Origin: an uncultured Paracoccaceae bacterium
Lineage (GTDB): Bacteria > Pseudomonadota > Alphaproteobacteria > Rhodobacterales > Rhodobacteraceae
Length of the DNA stretch: 64,000 bases
Assembly (NCBI GenBank): GCA_947498415.1
Contig: CANMKB010000001.1
Span: forward strand, 739,694-803,693
Reading direction: 5' to 3'
Under the pieces are notes generated by a model, which did no database searches, was not told where the DNA came from, and saw nothing but the letters and a program-made list of their open reading frames with translations. Below, in pieces: positions 8,995 to 17,954 of the stretch; the stretch's first letter is position 1; every line of letters begins with the position of its first letter. A program made the translations under genes and the position numbers.

Positions 8995-9801
8995 ATGTTA
9001 CTTTCTCTCGCGACACAAGAAGGCATTATCGCAGCAGAGCACATTCCTGCGGATAGCCCATTGGCCTTGCGTGGCATGACCGTTTCGTACGGTGAGAAGC
9101 CTGCTGTGTTTTCAGTGGACATGACAATTCAAGAAGGTGCGATGACGGCCATCATCGGCCCGAATGGCGCAGGTAAGTCAACTTTGCTTAAGGCCGCCCT
9201 GGGCGTTGTTAAGCCGCTGGCCGGCCATGTAACGGTTTTTGGCCAATCGCTTAAGTCGCAACGGCATCGCATTGCCTATGTTCCACAGCGGGCAAGTGTA
9301 GATTGGGATTTTCCAACCCGTGTCCTTGATGTGGTGTTGATGGGTCTTTACCGCGAATTGGGCCTTTTGCGTCGTGTGCGTCGTGCGCATGTGGAAAAGG
9401 CGATGTCATCCCTTGATCGCGTTGGCATGACGGATTTCGCGGATCGCCAGATTGGGCAATTGTCTGGCGGGCAACAACAGCGTGTATTCCTTGCACGTGC
9501 TTTGGCGCAAAGTGCTGACTTGTATTTGCTCGACGAGCCGTTCGCGGGTGTAGATGCAGCAACGGAAAAAGCGATTATTTCTGTCCTGAAGTCGATCAAA
9601 GACGAAGGCAAAACCGTGGTGTCGGTACATCATGACCTTGCAACTGTGCGTGACTATTTTGATCATGTGTTCCTGATCAATACTCGCAAAGTTGCTGAGG
9701 GCACTGTTGGTGAGGCCTTTACCGAGGTTAATCTGCACAAAGCCTATGGTGGGCGTTTGGCGACAGCTCAGATGGACCAGTTGAATCTCGCGGCGATCTG
9801 A
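8995..9801 (+). CDS. sitB: Manganese-type ABC transporter ATPase (SitB)
   Basis: ATP-binding subunit, 268 residues, with Walker A GPNGAGKST (55-63), ABC signature LSGGQQQR (156-163) and Walker B LYLLDE (176-181), followed by the switch histidine in SVHHD. A TTG two codons upstream is possible, but the ATG at 8995 has the better spacing from AAAGG. The gene begins 10 bases after sitA and its stop overlaps the sitC start (TGATG). It powers uptake through SitC and SitD. Confidence 0.93.
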   Translation: MLLSLATQEGIIAAEHIPADSPLALRGMTVSYGEKPAVFSVDMTIQEGAMTAIIGPNGAGKSTLLKAALGVVKPLAGHVTVFGQSLKSQRHRIAYVPQRASVDWDFPTRVLDVVLMGLYRELGLLRRVRRAHVEKAMSSLDRVGMTDFADRQIGQLSGGQQQRVFLARALAQSADLYLLDEPFAGVDAATEKAIISVLKSIKDEGKTVVSVHHDLATVRDYFDHVFLINTRKVAEGTVGEAFTEVNLHKAYGGRLATAQMDQLNLAAI

Positions 9802-11006
9802 TGTGGCTCGACGCACTGACATTGCAGCTTGGCTATAACGCCACGCTTGTCACACTCGGGGCGACCTGCCTTGGCGTTGCGGCAGGGGTCACAGGTACAT
9901 TTCTGTTTTTACGAAAACGCGCACTTGTCAGTGATGCTATCAGTCATGCCACGCTTCCGGGGGTGTGCATTGCCTTTATGATAATGGTTGCCTTAGGTGG
10001 CGATGGTCGAAACTTAATCGGTCTATTGGCGGGGTCAGCCATCTCGGCTTGGGTTGGCTTGCTGTGTATTGGATGGCTTACCAAAACCACCCGTCTTGCC
10101 GAAGATGCAGCGATTGGAGCAGTTCTGTCGGTCTTTTTTGGCTTTGGGATTGTCCTTCTTACAATCATTCAAAACATGAGCGCTGGGCGGCAAGCCGGGC
10201 TTGAAGGTTTTCTGTTGGGCTCGACCGCCGGAATGCTGTGGAGCGACGCTGTCATTATCGCTGTAGGAGGCACTCTGACGCTTTTGGTTGTGATGACATT
10301 GCGTCGCGTTATGGCGTTGGTTGCCTTTGATCCGGGGTATGCAAGTGCGCGAGGCGTGAACACGGATCGTATTGATTTAGCGATCATGGGGCTCGCCATG
10401 GCGATCACAGTCGTCGGACTAAAAGTTGTGGGGCTGATCTTGATTGTCGCCATGCTGATTATTCCGCCTGTCGCCGCACGTTTCTGGAGCGACCGAACAG
10501 AACGAGTTGTGGTGATTTCGGGTCTCATTGGTGGTGTCTCTGCCTATCTTGGCGCAGCGATTTCTGCGAGTGCGCCAAACCTACCGACAGGGCCAATCAT
10601 TGTGCTGATGAGTTTTGCACTGTTTCTGTTTTCGATGCTGTTTGCCCCAACCCGTGGTGTGTTGGCCGCGGTGCTTCGGCATTTGCGATTTCAGCGGCGT
10701 GTTCATATGCGGCAGGGTCTGTTGGCGCTGGCGCAAGGGCAACCGATTTATGAATCGTACACATTGCGATTGCTACGGCGCTCGGGGCTTGTGCAAGCGG
10801 ATGGTGTGGTGACAGACCTTGGAAAATCTCGTGCTTCTAAGGCCCTACGTGATGAAAAGCGCTGGGAAATAATACGGTCAGATCAGGCGCTGGAAGGGGC
10901 TGCGGCTTTGTATGACGGCCTTCGTGCGCTTGAGACTGTGTTAACAGCGGATCAGATCGCGGAAATAGACCGCAAGATTGGTGGACCACAAGGAGTGACG
11001 CCATGA
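9801..11006 (+). CDS. sitC: Manganese-type ABC transporter permease with long C-terminal tail (SitC)
   Basis: Membrane subunit of the ABC-3 family. Residues about 1-285 form the usual set of hydrophobic helices with the family segments SDAISHATLPG and LKVVGLILIVAMLIIPPVAA. Unlike SitD it has a hydrophilic tail of about 115 residues (from RHLRFQRRVHMRQG onward). The tail contains a stretch YTLRLLRRSGLVQADG...LTDxG-like that reads as a winged-helix module resembling the DtxR/MntR type seen on some TroC proteins. It overlaps both neighbours by 1-4 bases. The tail may sense metal or couple to regulation; that is inference. Confidence 0.9.
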   Translation: MWLDALTLQLGYNATLVTLGATCLGVAAGVTGTFLFLRKRALVSDAISHATLPGVCIAFMIMVALGGDGRNLIGLLAGSAISAWVGLLCIGWLTKTTRLAEDAAIGAVLSVFFGFGIVLLTIIQNMSAGRQAGLEGFLLGSTAGMLWSDAVIIAVGGTLTLLVVMTLRRVMALVAFDPGYASARGVNTDRIDLAIMGLAMAITVVGLKVVGLILIVAMLIIPPVAARFWSDRTERVVVISGLIGGVSAYLGAAISASAPNLPTGPIIVLMSFALFLFSMLFAPTRGVLAAVLRHLRFQRRVHMRQGLLALAQGQPIYESYTLRLLRRSGLVQADGVVTDLGKSRASKALRDEKRWEIIRSDQALEGAAALYDGLRALETVLTADQIAEIDRKIGGPQGVTP

Positions 11007-11920
11007 CAGGAGCTGAGTTTGTCCCGCTGAGTTTGACGCCGTTGCTGATTGGTACGTTTGCGGCGATTGCATGTGCCCTGCCTGGGAATTTTCTATTGCT
11101 GCGCCGTCAGGCGTTAATCGGGGATGCCATCAGCCACGTGGTGTTGCCCGGCATTGTGGTTGCGTTTCTGGTAACTGGTGTGGTGTCTGCTTGGCCCATG
11201 ATGCTTGGCGCGGCCGCTGCATCTATGTTGGCTGTCGGGCTGATCGAGGCTATCCGACGACTTGGCAAAATTGAAACGGGCGCGGCGATGGGCGTGACCT
11301 TTACGGCGATGTTTGCAGCGGGTGTTTTGCTGCTTGAACAAACTGACACATCATCGGTCCATCTTGATGTAGAACACGCGCTTTATGGAAATTTGGAAAG
11401 CTTGATTTGGCTGAATGCAACCGGATGGCACAGCCTGTTGGATATAAGCGCCCTAAATGACTTGCCGCCTGAGCTTGGTCGGATCTGGTTGACGTTGATC
11501 GCAGTGGTGGTGTTTACCCGCGTGTTTTGGCGCCCTTTGAAAATATCGACATTTGATCCCGGTTTTGCCGAAGCAATTGGTGTTCCGACCCGATTGACAG
11601 GCTTGGCGCTGGTTGTGGTTGCGGCAATTGCAGCGGTTGCGGCCTTTGATGCGGTCGGGTCTATCATCGTCATTGCGATGTTTATCTGCCCACCTGCCGC
11701 AGCACGCATGATGACCAATCGGCTTGAGAAGCAAATTTTGTGGAGCGTCGTGTTTGCTTCGACATCGGCAATTGTTGGATATGTGTTGGCCGGGTATGGC
11801 CCTTTGTGGGTCGGAAGTGAACATGCCGTCAGTGCGGCTGGGATGATTGCCACCATATCGGGATTGATTTTGGCCCTGGCCGCTATGTTTGGGCCATGCC
11901 GTTCTGCGCAAAGCGGGTAA
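11003..11920 (+). CDS. sitD: Manganese-type ABC transporter permease (SitD)
   Basis: Second ABC-3 family permease, 305 residues, pairing with SitC to form the membrane channel. It shares with SitC the motif GDAISHVVLPG near the N-terminus and the IIVIAMFICPPAAARM segment, but it has no cytoplasmic tail. The start overlaps sitC by four bases (ATGA). The gene ends only four bases before the convergent Lrp-type regulator gene, and no terminator hairpin is visible in between. Confidence 0.92.
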   Translation: MTGAEFVPLSLTPLLIGTFAAIACALPGNFLLLRRQALIGDAISHVVLPGIVVAFLVTGVVSAWPMMLGAAAASMLAVGLIEAIRRLGKIETGAAMGVTFTAMFAAGVLLLEQTDTSSVHLDVEHALYGNLESLIWLNATGWHSLLDISALNDLPPELGRIWLTLIAVVVFTRVFWRPLKISTFDPGFAEAIGVPTRLTGLALVVVAAIAAVAAFDAVGSIIVIAMFICPPAAARMMTNRLEKQILWSVVFASTSAIVGYVLAGYGPLWVGSEHAVSAAGMIATISGLILALAAMFGPCRSAQSG

Positions 11921-11924
11921 TCAG

Positions 11925-12407
11925 TCAGCGTACCAAGGAATCCAAATTGTAGCCCCTGAATTCTTTATTGGTTCTTAGACTCATCAAGGTCCGCATTTGC
12001 TGGACGCAGGGAATATCGGCCAGTCGATCTCTGAACAGTTGTTCGAAGTCAGCTGCATTTCTGGCGGCGACTCGAATCAAAAAGTCAAATTCCCCTGAAA
12101 TCATATGACATTCCAAAACATCGTTGAGCTTGATGATGGATTCCTCGAATTCTTCAAAGTCTTTTCGTCTGTGAGATGACAGCTTGATTTCGATAAAAAC
12201 CTGCAACTCCAATCCGATAGAGGTGCGGTCCACATGGGCAGCGTAATGGGAAATCTTCCCATCTGTTTCCATCATTTTGACGCGCCTGTGACACGCAGAA
12301 AGTGACAAACCAACCTGCTCTGACAGTTTGGCCATCGATATTTGGCTGTTTCTTTGAAGGATGGAAAGAATTCGACTGTCTATGCGATCCAATGGAAATT
12401 TTCCCAT
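11925..12407 (-). CDS. Lrp/AsnC family transcriptional regulator
   Basis: Regulator of 160 residues with the standard layout: an N-terminal helix-turn-helix (LDRIDSRILSILQRNSQ then LSEQVGLSLSACHRRVKMME) and a C-terminal RAM/AsnC ligand-binding domain. Lrp-type proteins sense amino acids and usually act on neighbouring transport or degradation genes. It is transcribed away from uspA and an alanine symporter gene, and the shared 139-base intergenic region holds two inverted repeats. It probably controls that divergent pair and itself; this is inferred from arrangement. Confidence 0.92.
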   Translation of the reverse strand: MGKFPLDRIDSRILSILQRNSQISMAKLSEQVGLSLSACHRRVKMMETDGKISHYAAHVDRTSIGLELQVFIEIKLSSHRRKDFEEFEESIIKLNDVLECHMISGEFDFLIRVAARNAADFEQLFRDRLADIPCVQQMRTLMSLRTNKEFRGYNLDSLVR

Positions 12408-12481
12408 ATGTTGTGTAAATTGACGTTCACTTTCCGATATTTTCTCAATAATGCGCGAATTTCAAGAACAATTGCATCCCT

Positions 12482-12517
12482 TGACAATGTAGGTTGTCAT
12501 CGCGTCAGTTTGACGCG
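12482..12517. promoter_or_regulatory. Two adjacent inverted repeats between the lrp-type gene and uspA
   Basis: TGACAA-6-TTGTCA occupies 12482-12499 and CGCGTCA-3-TGACGCG occupies 12501-12517. They lie side by side 30-65 bases before the uspA start. They are candidate operators for the divergent Lrp-type regulator. A TTGACA at 12481 looks like a -35 box, but I see no convincing -10 at the right spacing, so I do not call a promoter there. Confidence 0.5.
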
Positions 12518-12546
12518 CAACAATAAAAATATCGGGAGTGACACTA

Positions 12547-12981
12547 ATGTCCGAAAAATTCGTCGTCGGTTTCGATGGCAGTGAAGCCGCCAAAGGCGCG
12601 CTTGCATTTGCTATTGACCGCGCCAAAGCGTTGGGGGGATCTGTTGTGATCGCTCACGTGCTTGAATGGTCGCCTTATTCTTTCCTGACGCCAACTGAGT
12701 TGGAAGAACGTCACAAGCGTCGTAAGGAAGAGCTTGATCGTGCTGAAACAGCGCTTATGAAGCCTGTCGTCGCCGGTTTGGCCGATTCTGGCGTCACCAT
12801 CGAGACCGCCATCAAATATGGCAATATCGCTGAACAGCTGGGTGAAATCGCCAAAGAAGCGGGCGCCAGCCAGATTGTGATTGGTCGTAATGGCCACAGC
12901 GGCCTTGGTAGCCGTGTATTCGGCTCAGTTGCAGGTTCTCTGGCGCAAATTGCTCCAGTTGCCACAACTATCGTTCCATAA
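12547..12981 (+). CDS. Universal stress protein, UspA family
   Basis: Single-domain Usp protein, 144 residues, cytoplasmic. The ATP-binding signature G-2x-G-9x-G-S is intact (GRNG, nine residues, GS) near residues 113-127, which places it among ATP-binding Usp proteins. The ATG at 12547 is chosen because GGGAG precedes it by 8 bases; a GTG nine bases upstream lies within that site. It is followed after 24 bases by the symporter gene, and the two are likely co-transcribed. Usp proteins encoded next to transporters often modulate them, so a regulatory partnership with the symporter is plausible. Confidence 0.93.
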   Translation: MSEKFVVGFDGSEAAKGALAFAIDRAKALGGSVVIAHVLEWSPYSFLTPTELEERHKRRKEELDRAETALMKPVVAGLADSGVTIETAIKYGNIAEQLGEIAKEAGASQIVIGRNGHSGLGSRVFGSVAGSLAQIAPVATTIVP

Positions 12982-13005
12982 CGAAAACCTGACAGGGACA
13001 GTCAA

Positions 13006-14562
13006 ATGAAAACCACTTTCACGCGCGCAGCTGCGGCTGCGACTGCGCTCTCTCTGGCAACTGTGCCAGCGTTTGCGCAAACTATTGATGAAAAGGTCAA
13101 CGAAGTCTTTGCCAACTCTACCGGTTGGTTTGTTAGCCTTATCTTCAGCCCATTCCCAGGCACCACTTTCCCATGGATTGTAGGTTGGTTGGTTGTTGCG
13201 GCAACAATATTCACTCTGTACTTCGCATTCATTCAGTTGCGCGGCTTCAAACACGCGATCTCTTTGGTGAAAGGTGACTATTCTGACCCGAATGATGCGG
13301 GTGAGGTTAGCCACTTCCAAGCTTTGGCCACGGCGCTATCCGGCACTGTTGGTCTGGGTAACATCGCAGGTGTTGCGGTTGCCGTTGGTATTGGTGGCCC
13401 TGGTGCGACCTTCTGGATGATCCTTGCGGGTCTGATGGGGATGGCATCCAAGTTCACCGAATGTACGCTGGGTGTAAAGTATCGTAACGAATACCCAGAC
13501 GGTACCGTTTCTGGTGGCCCAATGTACTACATCACCAAAGGTTTCGCAGAGCGCGGCATCCCAGGCGGTAAGCCATTGGCGGTTCTGTTTGCGATCTTCT
13601 GTATCCTTGGTGCGTTCGGCGGCGGTAACATGTTCCAAGCGAACCAAGCGCATGCTCAGATCACAAACGTTGTGGGTGACTATCCTGGTGTGATCACCGG
13701 TCTGGTGTTCGCAGCTGTTGTATTTGCTGTGATCGTTGGTGGCCTGAAATCCATCGCGAAAGTAACTGAAAAAGTCGTTCCTTTCATGGGCGTCATGTAT
13801 GTTGCGACTGCTCTTGTAATCCTGCTGATCAACTTCGACCAAATCGGTTGGGCGTTTGGCCAGATCTTTGAAGGCGCATTCACAGGCCTCGGCGTTGCCG
13901 GTGGTATGGTTGGTGCTCTGATCCAGGGCTTTAAACGTGCGGCATTCTCAAACGAAGCAGGCGTTGGTTCTGCGGCGATTGCACACTCTGCGGTACGGAC
14001 CAAAGAGCCGATCACCGAAGGCTATGTGTCTTTGCTTGAGCCGTTCATTGATACCGTTGTGATTTGTACCATGACTGCATTGGTGATCATCATCACAGGT
14101 CAGCTGATGGTTGATCCAGCAACAGGTAACTACCTGCTGAACGAAGCGGGTTCTGCGATCGCGACAGTTGATGGCAACTCTGGTGTTGCTCTGACATCTG
14201 CAGCGTTCTCTTCAGCCTTTGGTGGCTTCAAGTACATCCTGGCATTGGCCGTGATCTTGTTCGCGTTCTCTACCATGATCTCTTGGTCTTACTACGGTCT
14301 GAAAGCTTGGACATTCCTGTTCGGCGAAAGCAACGGGTCTCAGTTGTTCTTCAAAGTTCTGTTCTGCGTTTTCGTTGTAATCGGTGCATCTGCGTCTCTG
14401 GGCCCAGTCATCGACTTCTCTGACGCGGCAATCTTTGCAATGGCAGTTGTGAACATCATTGGTCTCTACTTCCTGATGCCGGTCGTGAAGCGCGAGCTAG
14501 AGGGCTACCTTGGTCGCCTGAAGTCTGGCGAGATCAAAAAATTCAGCACACCAGCTGAGTAA
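13006..14562 (+). CDS. Alanine/glycine:sodium symporter, AGCS family
   Basis: Membrane transporter of 518 residues that imports alanine or glycine with sodium. The family segments TVGLGNIAGVA, SGGPMYYI and KRAAFSNEAGVGSAAIAHSA are all present, and about ten membrane helices are visible. The N-terminus has a cleavable-looking signal ending in PAFA before QTIDEK, as in a subset of AGCS proteins. Codon choice is strongly biased (GGT, CTG, AAC, ATC), unlike neighbours such as mutL, which suggests high expression. The gene follows uspA, is divergent from an Lrp-type gene, and ends at a strong terminator. Confidence 0.94.
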   Translation: MKTTFTRAAAAATALSLATVPAFAQTIDEKVNEVFANSTGWFVSLIFSPFPGTTFPWIVGWLVVAATIFTLYFAFIQLRGFKHAISLVKGDYSDPNDAGEVSHFQALATALSGTVGLGNIAGVAVAVGIGGPGATFWMILAGLMGMASKFTECTLGVKYRNEYPDGTVSGGPMYYITKGFAERGIPGGKPLAVLFAIFCILGAFGGGNMFQANQAHAQITNVVGDYPGVITGLVFAAVVFAVIVGGLKSIAKVTEKVVPFMGVMYVATALVILLINFDQIGWAFGQIFEGAFTGLGVAGGMVGALIQGFKRAAFSNEAGVGSAAIAHSAVRTKEPITEGYVSLLEPFIDTVVICTMTALVIIITGQLMVDPATGNYLLNEAGSAIATVDGNSGVALTSAAFSSAFGGFKYILALAVILFAFSTMISWSYYGLKAWTFLFGESNGSQLFFKVLFCVFVVIGASASLGPVIDFSDAAIFAMAVVNIIGLYFLMPVVKRELEGYLGRLKSGEIKKFSTPAE

Positions 14563-14582
14563 TTTGACCTCTAACGATTAAG

Positions 14583-14611
14583 AAAAGGCCGGGCTTGTCC
14601 CGGCCTTTTTT
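14583..14611 (+). terminator. Intrinsic terminator after the alanine symporter gene
   Basis: Perfect 7-bp GC stem GGCCGGG/CCCGGCC with a 5-base loop, extended by A/T pairs and followed by six T. It closes the uspA-symporter transcript 20 bases after the stop codon. Confidence 0.92.
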
Positions 14612-14674
14612 CTTGTTGATAACTCAGTGCAAGCCCATGGCAGAATCGGCCTAGTTTGTGCTAGATTTGGCGGT

Positions 14675-16555
14675 ATGTTGAAGGAAGACCGCAAAATAAG
14701 CGAAAACCAACCTGTTATTCGCCAACTCGATGAAGGTGCAATTAACCGCATCGCTGCGGGCGAAGTTGTTGAACGCCCGGCCAGCGCGGTTAAGGAACTC
14801 GTTGAAAACGCAATTGATGCAGGTGCGTCCCGAATAGAGATCGCGATTGCGGCAGGTGGCAAGACACTCATCCGTGTCACGGACGATGGATGTGGCATAA
14901 CGCCAGACCAATTGCCGCTTGCATTGTCTCGCCATGCGACGTCGAAAATAGATGGTTCTGACCTTTTAGATATTCATACATTCGGATTTCGAGGAGAAGC
15001 GCTGCCCTCGCTTGGCGCGGTCGGGCGGCTGACAATTACCTCCCGTTCGAAGGGATTTGAGGCGTCTTCCATTTCTGTTTCTGGTGGGGCCATCAGCCCG
15101 GTCAAACCCGCCGCACTGACGGCAGGCACCATCGTTGAGTTGCGAGATCTGTTCTATGCGACTCCGGCGCGATTGAAATTCATGCGCAGTGATCGGGCAG
15201 AAAGCCAAGCGATAGGCGATGTGATCAAGCGGCTGGCGATGGCAGAGCCTTATATCGGATTTACACTACGTGATGTGTCGAGTGGTGGTGAAGGCCGCGT
15301 TAGCTTTCGGACAGAGCCACAAAATGGCGATCTATTTGATGCGCTACACAGTCGTCTGGCGCGGATTCTGGGCAGTGAGTTTGCCGAGAACGCGCTGCGT
15401 ATTGATGCGGAACGTGAAGGTTTGCGGTTGATTGGGTATGCGGCACTTCCGACCTATTCGCGTGGATCTTCGGTTGCGCAGTATCTCTTTGTGAATGGCC
15501 GCCCGGTCAAAGACAAACTTCTGGTTGGTGCGCTTCGCGCGGCCTATTTTGATTTCTTATCACGTGATCGCCATCCGGCGGCGGCGTTGTTTGTTGATTG
15601 CGATCCGCAAATGGTCGACGTGAACGTACACCCTGCGAAATCCGAAGTTCGCTTTCGGGATCCCGGAGTGGCGCGTGGATTGATCGTATCAGCATTGCGC
15701 CATGCTTTGGCAGAGGCAGGGCACCGCGCATCGACGACGGTGGCGGGTGCGACGCTTGGGGCCATGCGGCCAGAACCAACAGGTCGGGTGTATCAGATGG
15801 ATCGCCCATCGTTGGGTGCGCGGGCCGCGGGCTATCAAATGCAAAGCCCGTTGCCACATTCCATCAGCGAGCCGCATGATATGCCGGGGTTTGCTGAAAC
15901 GCCGATGATGCCATCAGGCCAAATTCCCGAGTCTCATACCGCTTCGCTTGGCGCAGATGAACCGGCGTTGACACAATACCCGTTGGGTGCTGCGCGGGGG
16001 CAGGTGCATGAAAACTATATCATCGCCCAAACTGAAACGGGCATGGTGATCGTGGATCAGCACGCGGCGCATGAACGGCTTGTGTACGAAAAGTTAAAAG
16101 CGCAAATGGCTGAAAACGGAGTGGCGGCTCAGGCATTGTTGATCCCTGAGATTGTGGAATTGTCCGAAAGCGATTGCGCCCGTCTGTTGGCTGTTGCCGA
16201 AGAACTCACCAAGTTTGGCCTTACGATCGAGGCCTTCGGGGGCACTGCTATCGCCGTACGGGAAACGCCCGCGATTCTGGGTGAAGTGAATGCACGAGCG
16301 ATGGTCCTCGACATTTTGGACGAGCTGGATGATCAAGGTGAAAGCCATTTGGTGCTGGCAAAGATCGAAGCGATTCTGAGTCGTGTTGCCTGCCATGGAT
16401 CCATTCGCTCTGGGCGTCGGATGCGCGCAGATGAAATGAATGCCCTTTTGCGGGAAATGGAATCAACGCCTCATTCGGGTCAGTGCAACCATGGCCGCCC
16501 GACTTATGTAGAACTCAAACTGGCTGACATTGAGCGGCTGTTCGGACGGACTTAA
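14675..16555 (+). CDS. mutL: DNA mismatch repair protein MutL
   Basis: Mismatch repair ATPase and endonuclease, about 626 residues. The N-terminal GHKL ATPase has motif I (ELVENAIDAGA), motif II (DDGCGI), HATSKI and FGFRGEALPS. The linker is Pro/Gly rich. The C-terminal domain carries the metal-dependent nicking motif DQHA-2x-E-4x-E as DQHAAHERLVYE plus the late QCNHGRP segment, so this MutL should be nuclease-active, as expected in bacteria without MutH. The ATG at 14675 has only a weak ribosome site. A GTG 48 bases upstream is in frame but would add non-conserved sequence. The gene abuts rmuC. Confidence 0.95.
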   Translation: MLKEDRKISENQPVIRQLDEGAINRIAAGEVVERPASAVKELVENAIDAGASRIEIAIAAGGKTLIRVTDDGCGITPDQLPLALSRHATSKIDGSDLLDIHTFGFRGEALPSLGAVGRLTITSRSKGFEASSISVSGGAISPVKPAALTAGTIVELRDLFYATPARLKFMRSDRAESQAIGDVIKRLAMAEPYIGFTLRDVSSGGEGRVSFRTEPQNGDLFDALHSRLARILGSEFAENALRIDAEREGLRLIGYAALPTYSRGSSVAQYLFVNGRPVKDKLLVGALRAAYFDFLSRDRHPAAALFVDCDPQMVDVNVHPAKSEVRFRDPGVARGLIVSALRHALAEAGHRASTTVAGATLGAMRPEPTGRVYQMDRPSLGARAAGYQMQSPLPHSISEPHDMPGFAETPMMPSGQIPESHTASLGADEPALTQYPLGAARGQVHENYIIAQTETGMVIVDQHAAHERLVYEKLKAQMAENGVAAQALLIPEIVELSESDCARLLAVAEELTKFGLTIEAFGGTAIAVRETPAILGEVNARAMVLDILDELDDQGESHLVLAKIEAILSRVACHGSIRSGRRMRADEMNALLREMESTPHSGQCNHGRPTYVELKLADIERLFGRT

Positions 16556-17866
16556 ATGGATTTAACCGATCCTCAGACGCAAACCTATCTTATTGCAGGT
16601 GCTGCGGTTTTTTTCGTTTTCCTGTTCCTAGTGTTGCGATCCTCACTCAACCGGTCGACCCGCACGACGGAAAACCTAGCGCACCAAATGGCGAATGTTG
16701 GCCAACGCGTGGATCAACTTTCGATGGGGCAAAGCCAGTTGGATGGCAGTTTGAACACCGTCGTTCAAAACCAATCCACGGCGCAGACGCAGATCACCAC
16801 AATGATGGAGCAACGCCTGGGAGAAGTGCAAATCAACCTGCATGAAAACCTAGCAAAGGTGCAGCGGCGTACCGGTGAAAACCTTGCAACGATGCAGCAG
16901 CAAATGGCGGACAATTTGGCGGCGCAGCAGCTGAAATTGCAAGAGAATCTCGCCGATATGCAAATGCGAACAAATCATTCACTGTCTGAGCTACAAGAAA
17001 AGATGAACCTCAGCCTATCAGGCAATGCCAAGCAAACGGCGACCTCTCTCACAGCGCTCCAGGAACGCCTTGCGACGATTGATAAGGCCCAGGAAAACAT
17101 TACTAAATTATCAGGTGATGTTCTAAGTTTGCAGGACATCCTATCCAACAAACAAACCCGTGGTGCCTTTGGTGAAATTCAACTGAATGACATCGTGGGT
17201 AAGGCGCTCCCCCGGGATAGCTTTGCGCTGCAGCACACGCTGTCGAATGGCAAACGCGCGGACTGTTTGATCCATTTGCCAAATCCTCCTGGTCCGATTG
17301 TAATCGACAGTAAGTTCCCACTGGAGGCCTATGAGGCCATGCTTGCGTCGCAAACTGACGCAGAGTTGAAGGCCGGGATTCAGATGTTCAAAACCTCTGT
17401 TAAAAAACACATCAACGACATTTCGGATAAATACATCATCGAGGGTGAAACCGCGGACGGAGCCCTGATGTTCTTACCGTCCGAGGCGATTTACGCAGAG
17501 CTGCACGCAAAGTTTCCAGATTTGGTGCATGAAGGATTTTCCAAGCGTGTTTGGATCGTGTCGCCGACGACCTGCATGGCGACTTTGAACACGATGCGTG
17601 CCATTCTAAAAGATGCACGGATGCGCGAACAAGCGGGCGCCATTCGTAAAGAGCTGGGGCTTTTGTACGGGGATGTTGAGCGGCTTGGGACACGTGTTGA
17701 TAATCTGGATCGACATTTTGGTCAGGCCGCCAAGGACATCTCTGAAATCAAGATTTCCGCAGACAAAGCCGGCCGTCGTGCACGCCGTTTGGATAACTTT
17801 GATTTTGAGGAATTGGCACCAGATGAACCCAATGTCGTGCCGTTAACCAAGCAACCCGGCGAATAA
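16556..17866 (+). CDS. rmuC: DNA recombination protein RmuC
   Basis: RmuC family protein, 436 residues. An N-terminal membrane anchor (residues about 11-28) is followed by a long Gln/Asn-rich coiled coil (about 40-185) and then by the conserved RmuC domain with a restriction-nuclease-like fold (GAFGEIQLNDI; IVIDSKFPLEAYEAM; FLPSEAIYAEL). The family limits inversions and rearrangements, but its biochemical role is poorly defined. The start codon directly follows the mutL stop codon with no spacer, so the two are co-transcribed; shared function in genome stability is reasonable inference. Confidence 0.93.
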   Translation: MDLTDPQTQTYLIAGAAVFFVFLFLVLRSSLNRSTRTTENLAHQMANVGQRVDQLSMGQSQLDGSLNTVVQNQSTAQTQITTMMEQRLGEVQINLHENLAKVQRRTGENLATMQQQMADNLAAQQLKLQENLADMQMRTNHSLSELQEKMNLSLSGNAKQTATSLTALQERLATIDKAQENITKLSGDVLSLQDILSNKQTRGAFGEIQLNDIVGKALPRDSFALQHTLSNGKRADCLIHLPNPPGPIVIDSKFPLEAYEAMLASQTDAELKAGIQMFKTSVKKHINDISDKYIIEGETADGALMFLPSEAIYAELHAKFPDLVHEGFSKRVWIVSPTTCMATLNTMRAILKDARMREQAGAIRKELGLLYGDVERLGTRVDNLDRHFGQAAKDISEIKISADKAGRRARRLDNFDFEELAPDEPNVVPLTKQPGE

Positions 17867-17954
17867 AGGCGCATACCATCAAACGAATTTGACCGGGATC
17901 AAGGCGCACCTGTGGTACAGTGTTGAGGGTGGCACTGTGAATAGGAGCCGCAAA

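Noticed and set aside
12481..12509. Sigma-70 promoter with TTGACA at 12481
   Set aside because: No acceptable -10 hexamer 16-18 bases downstream.
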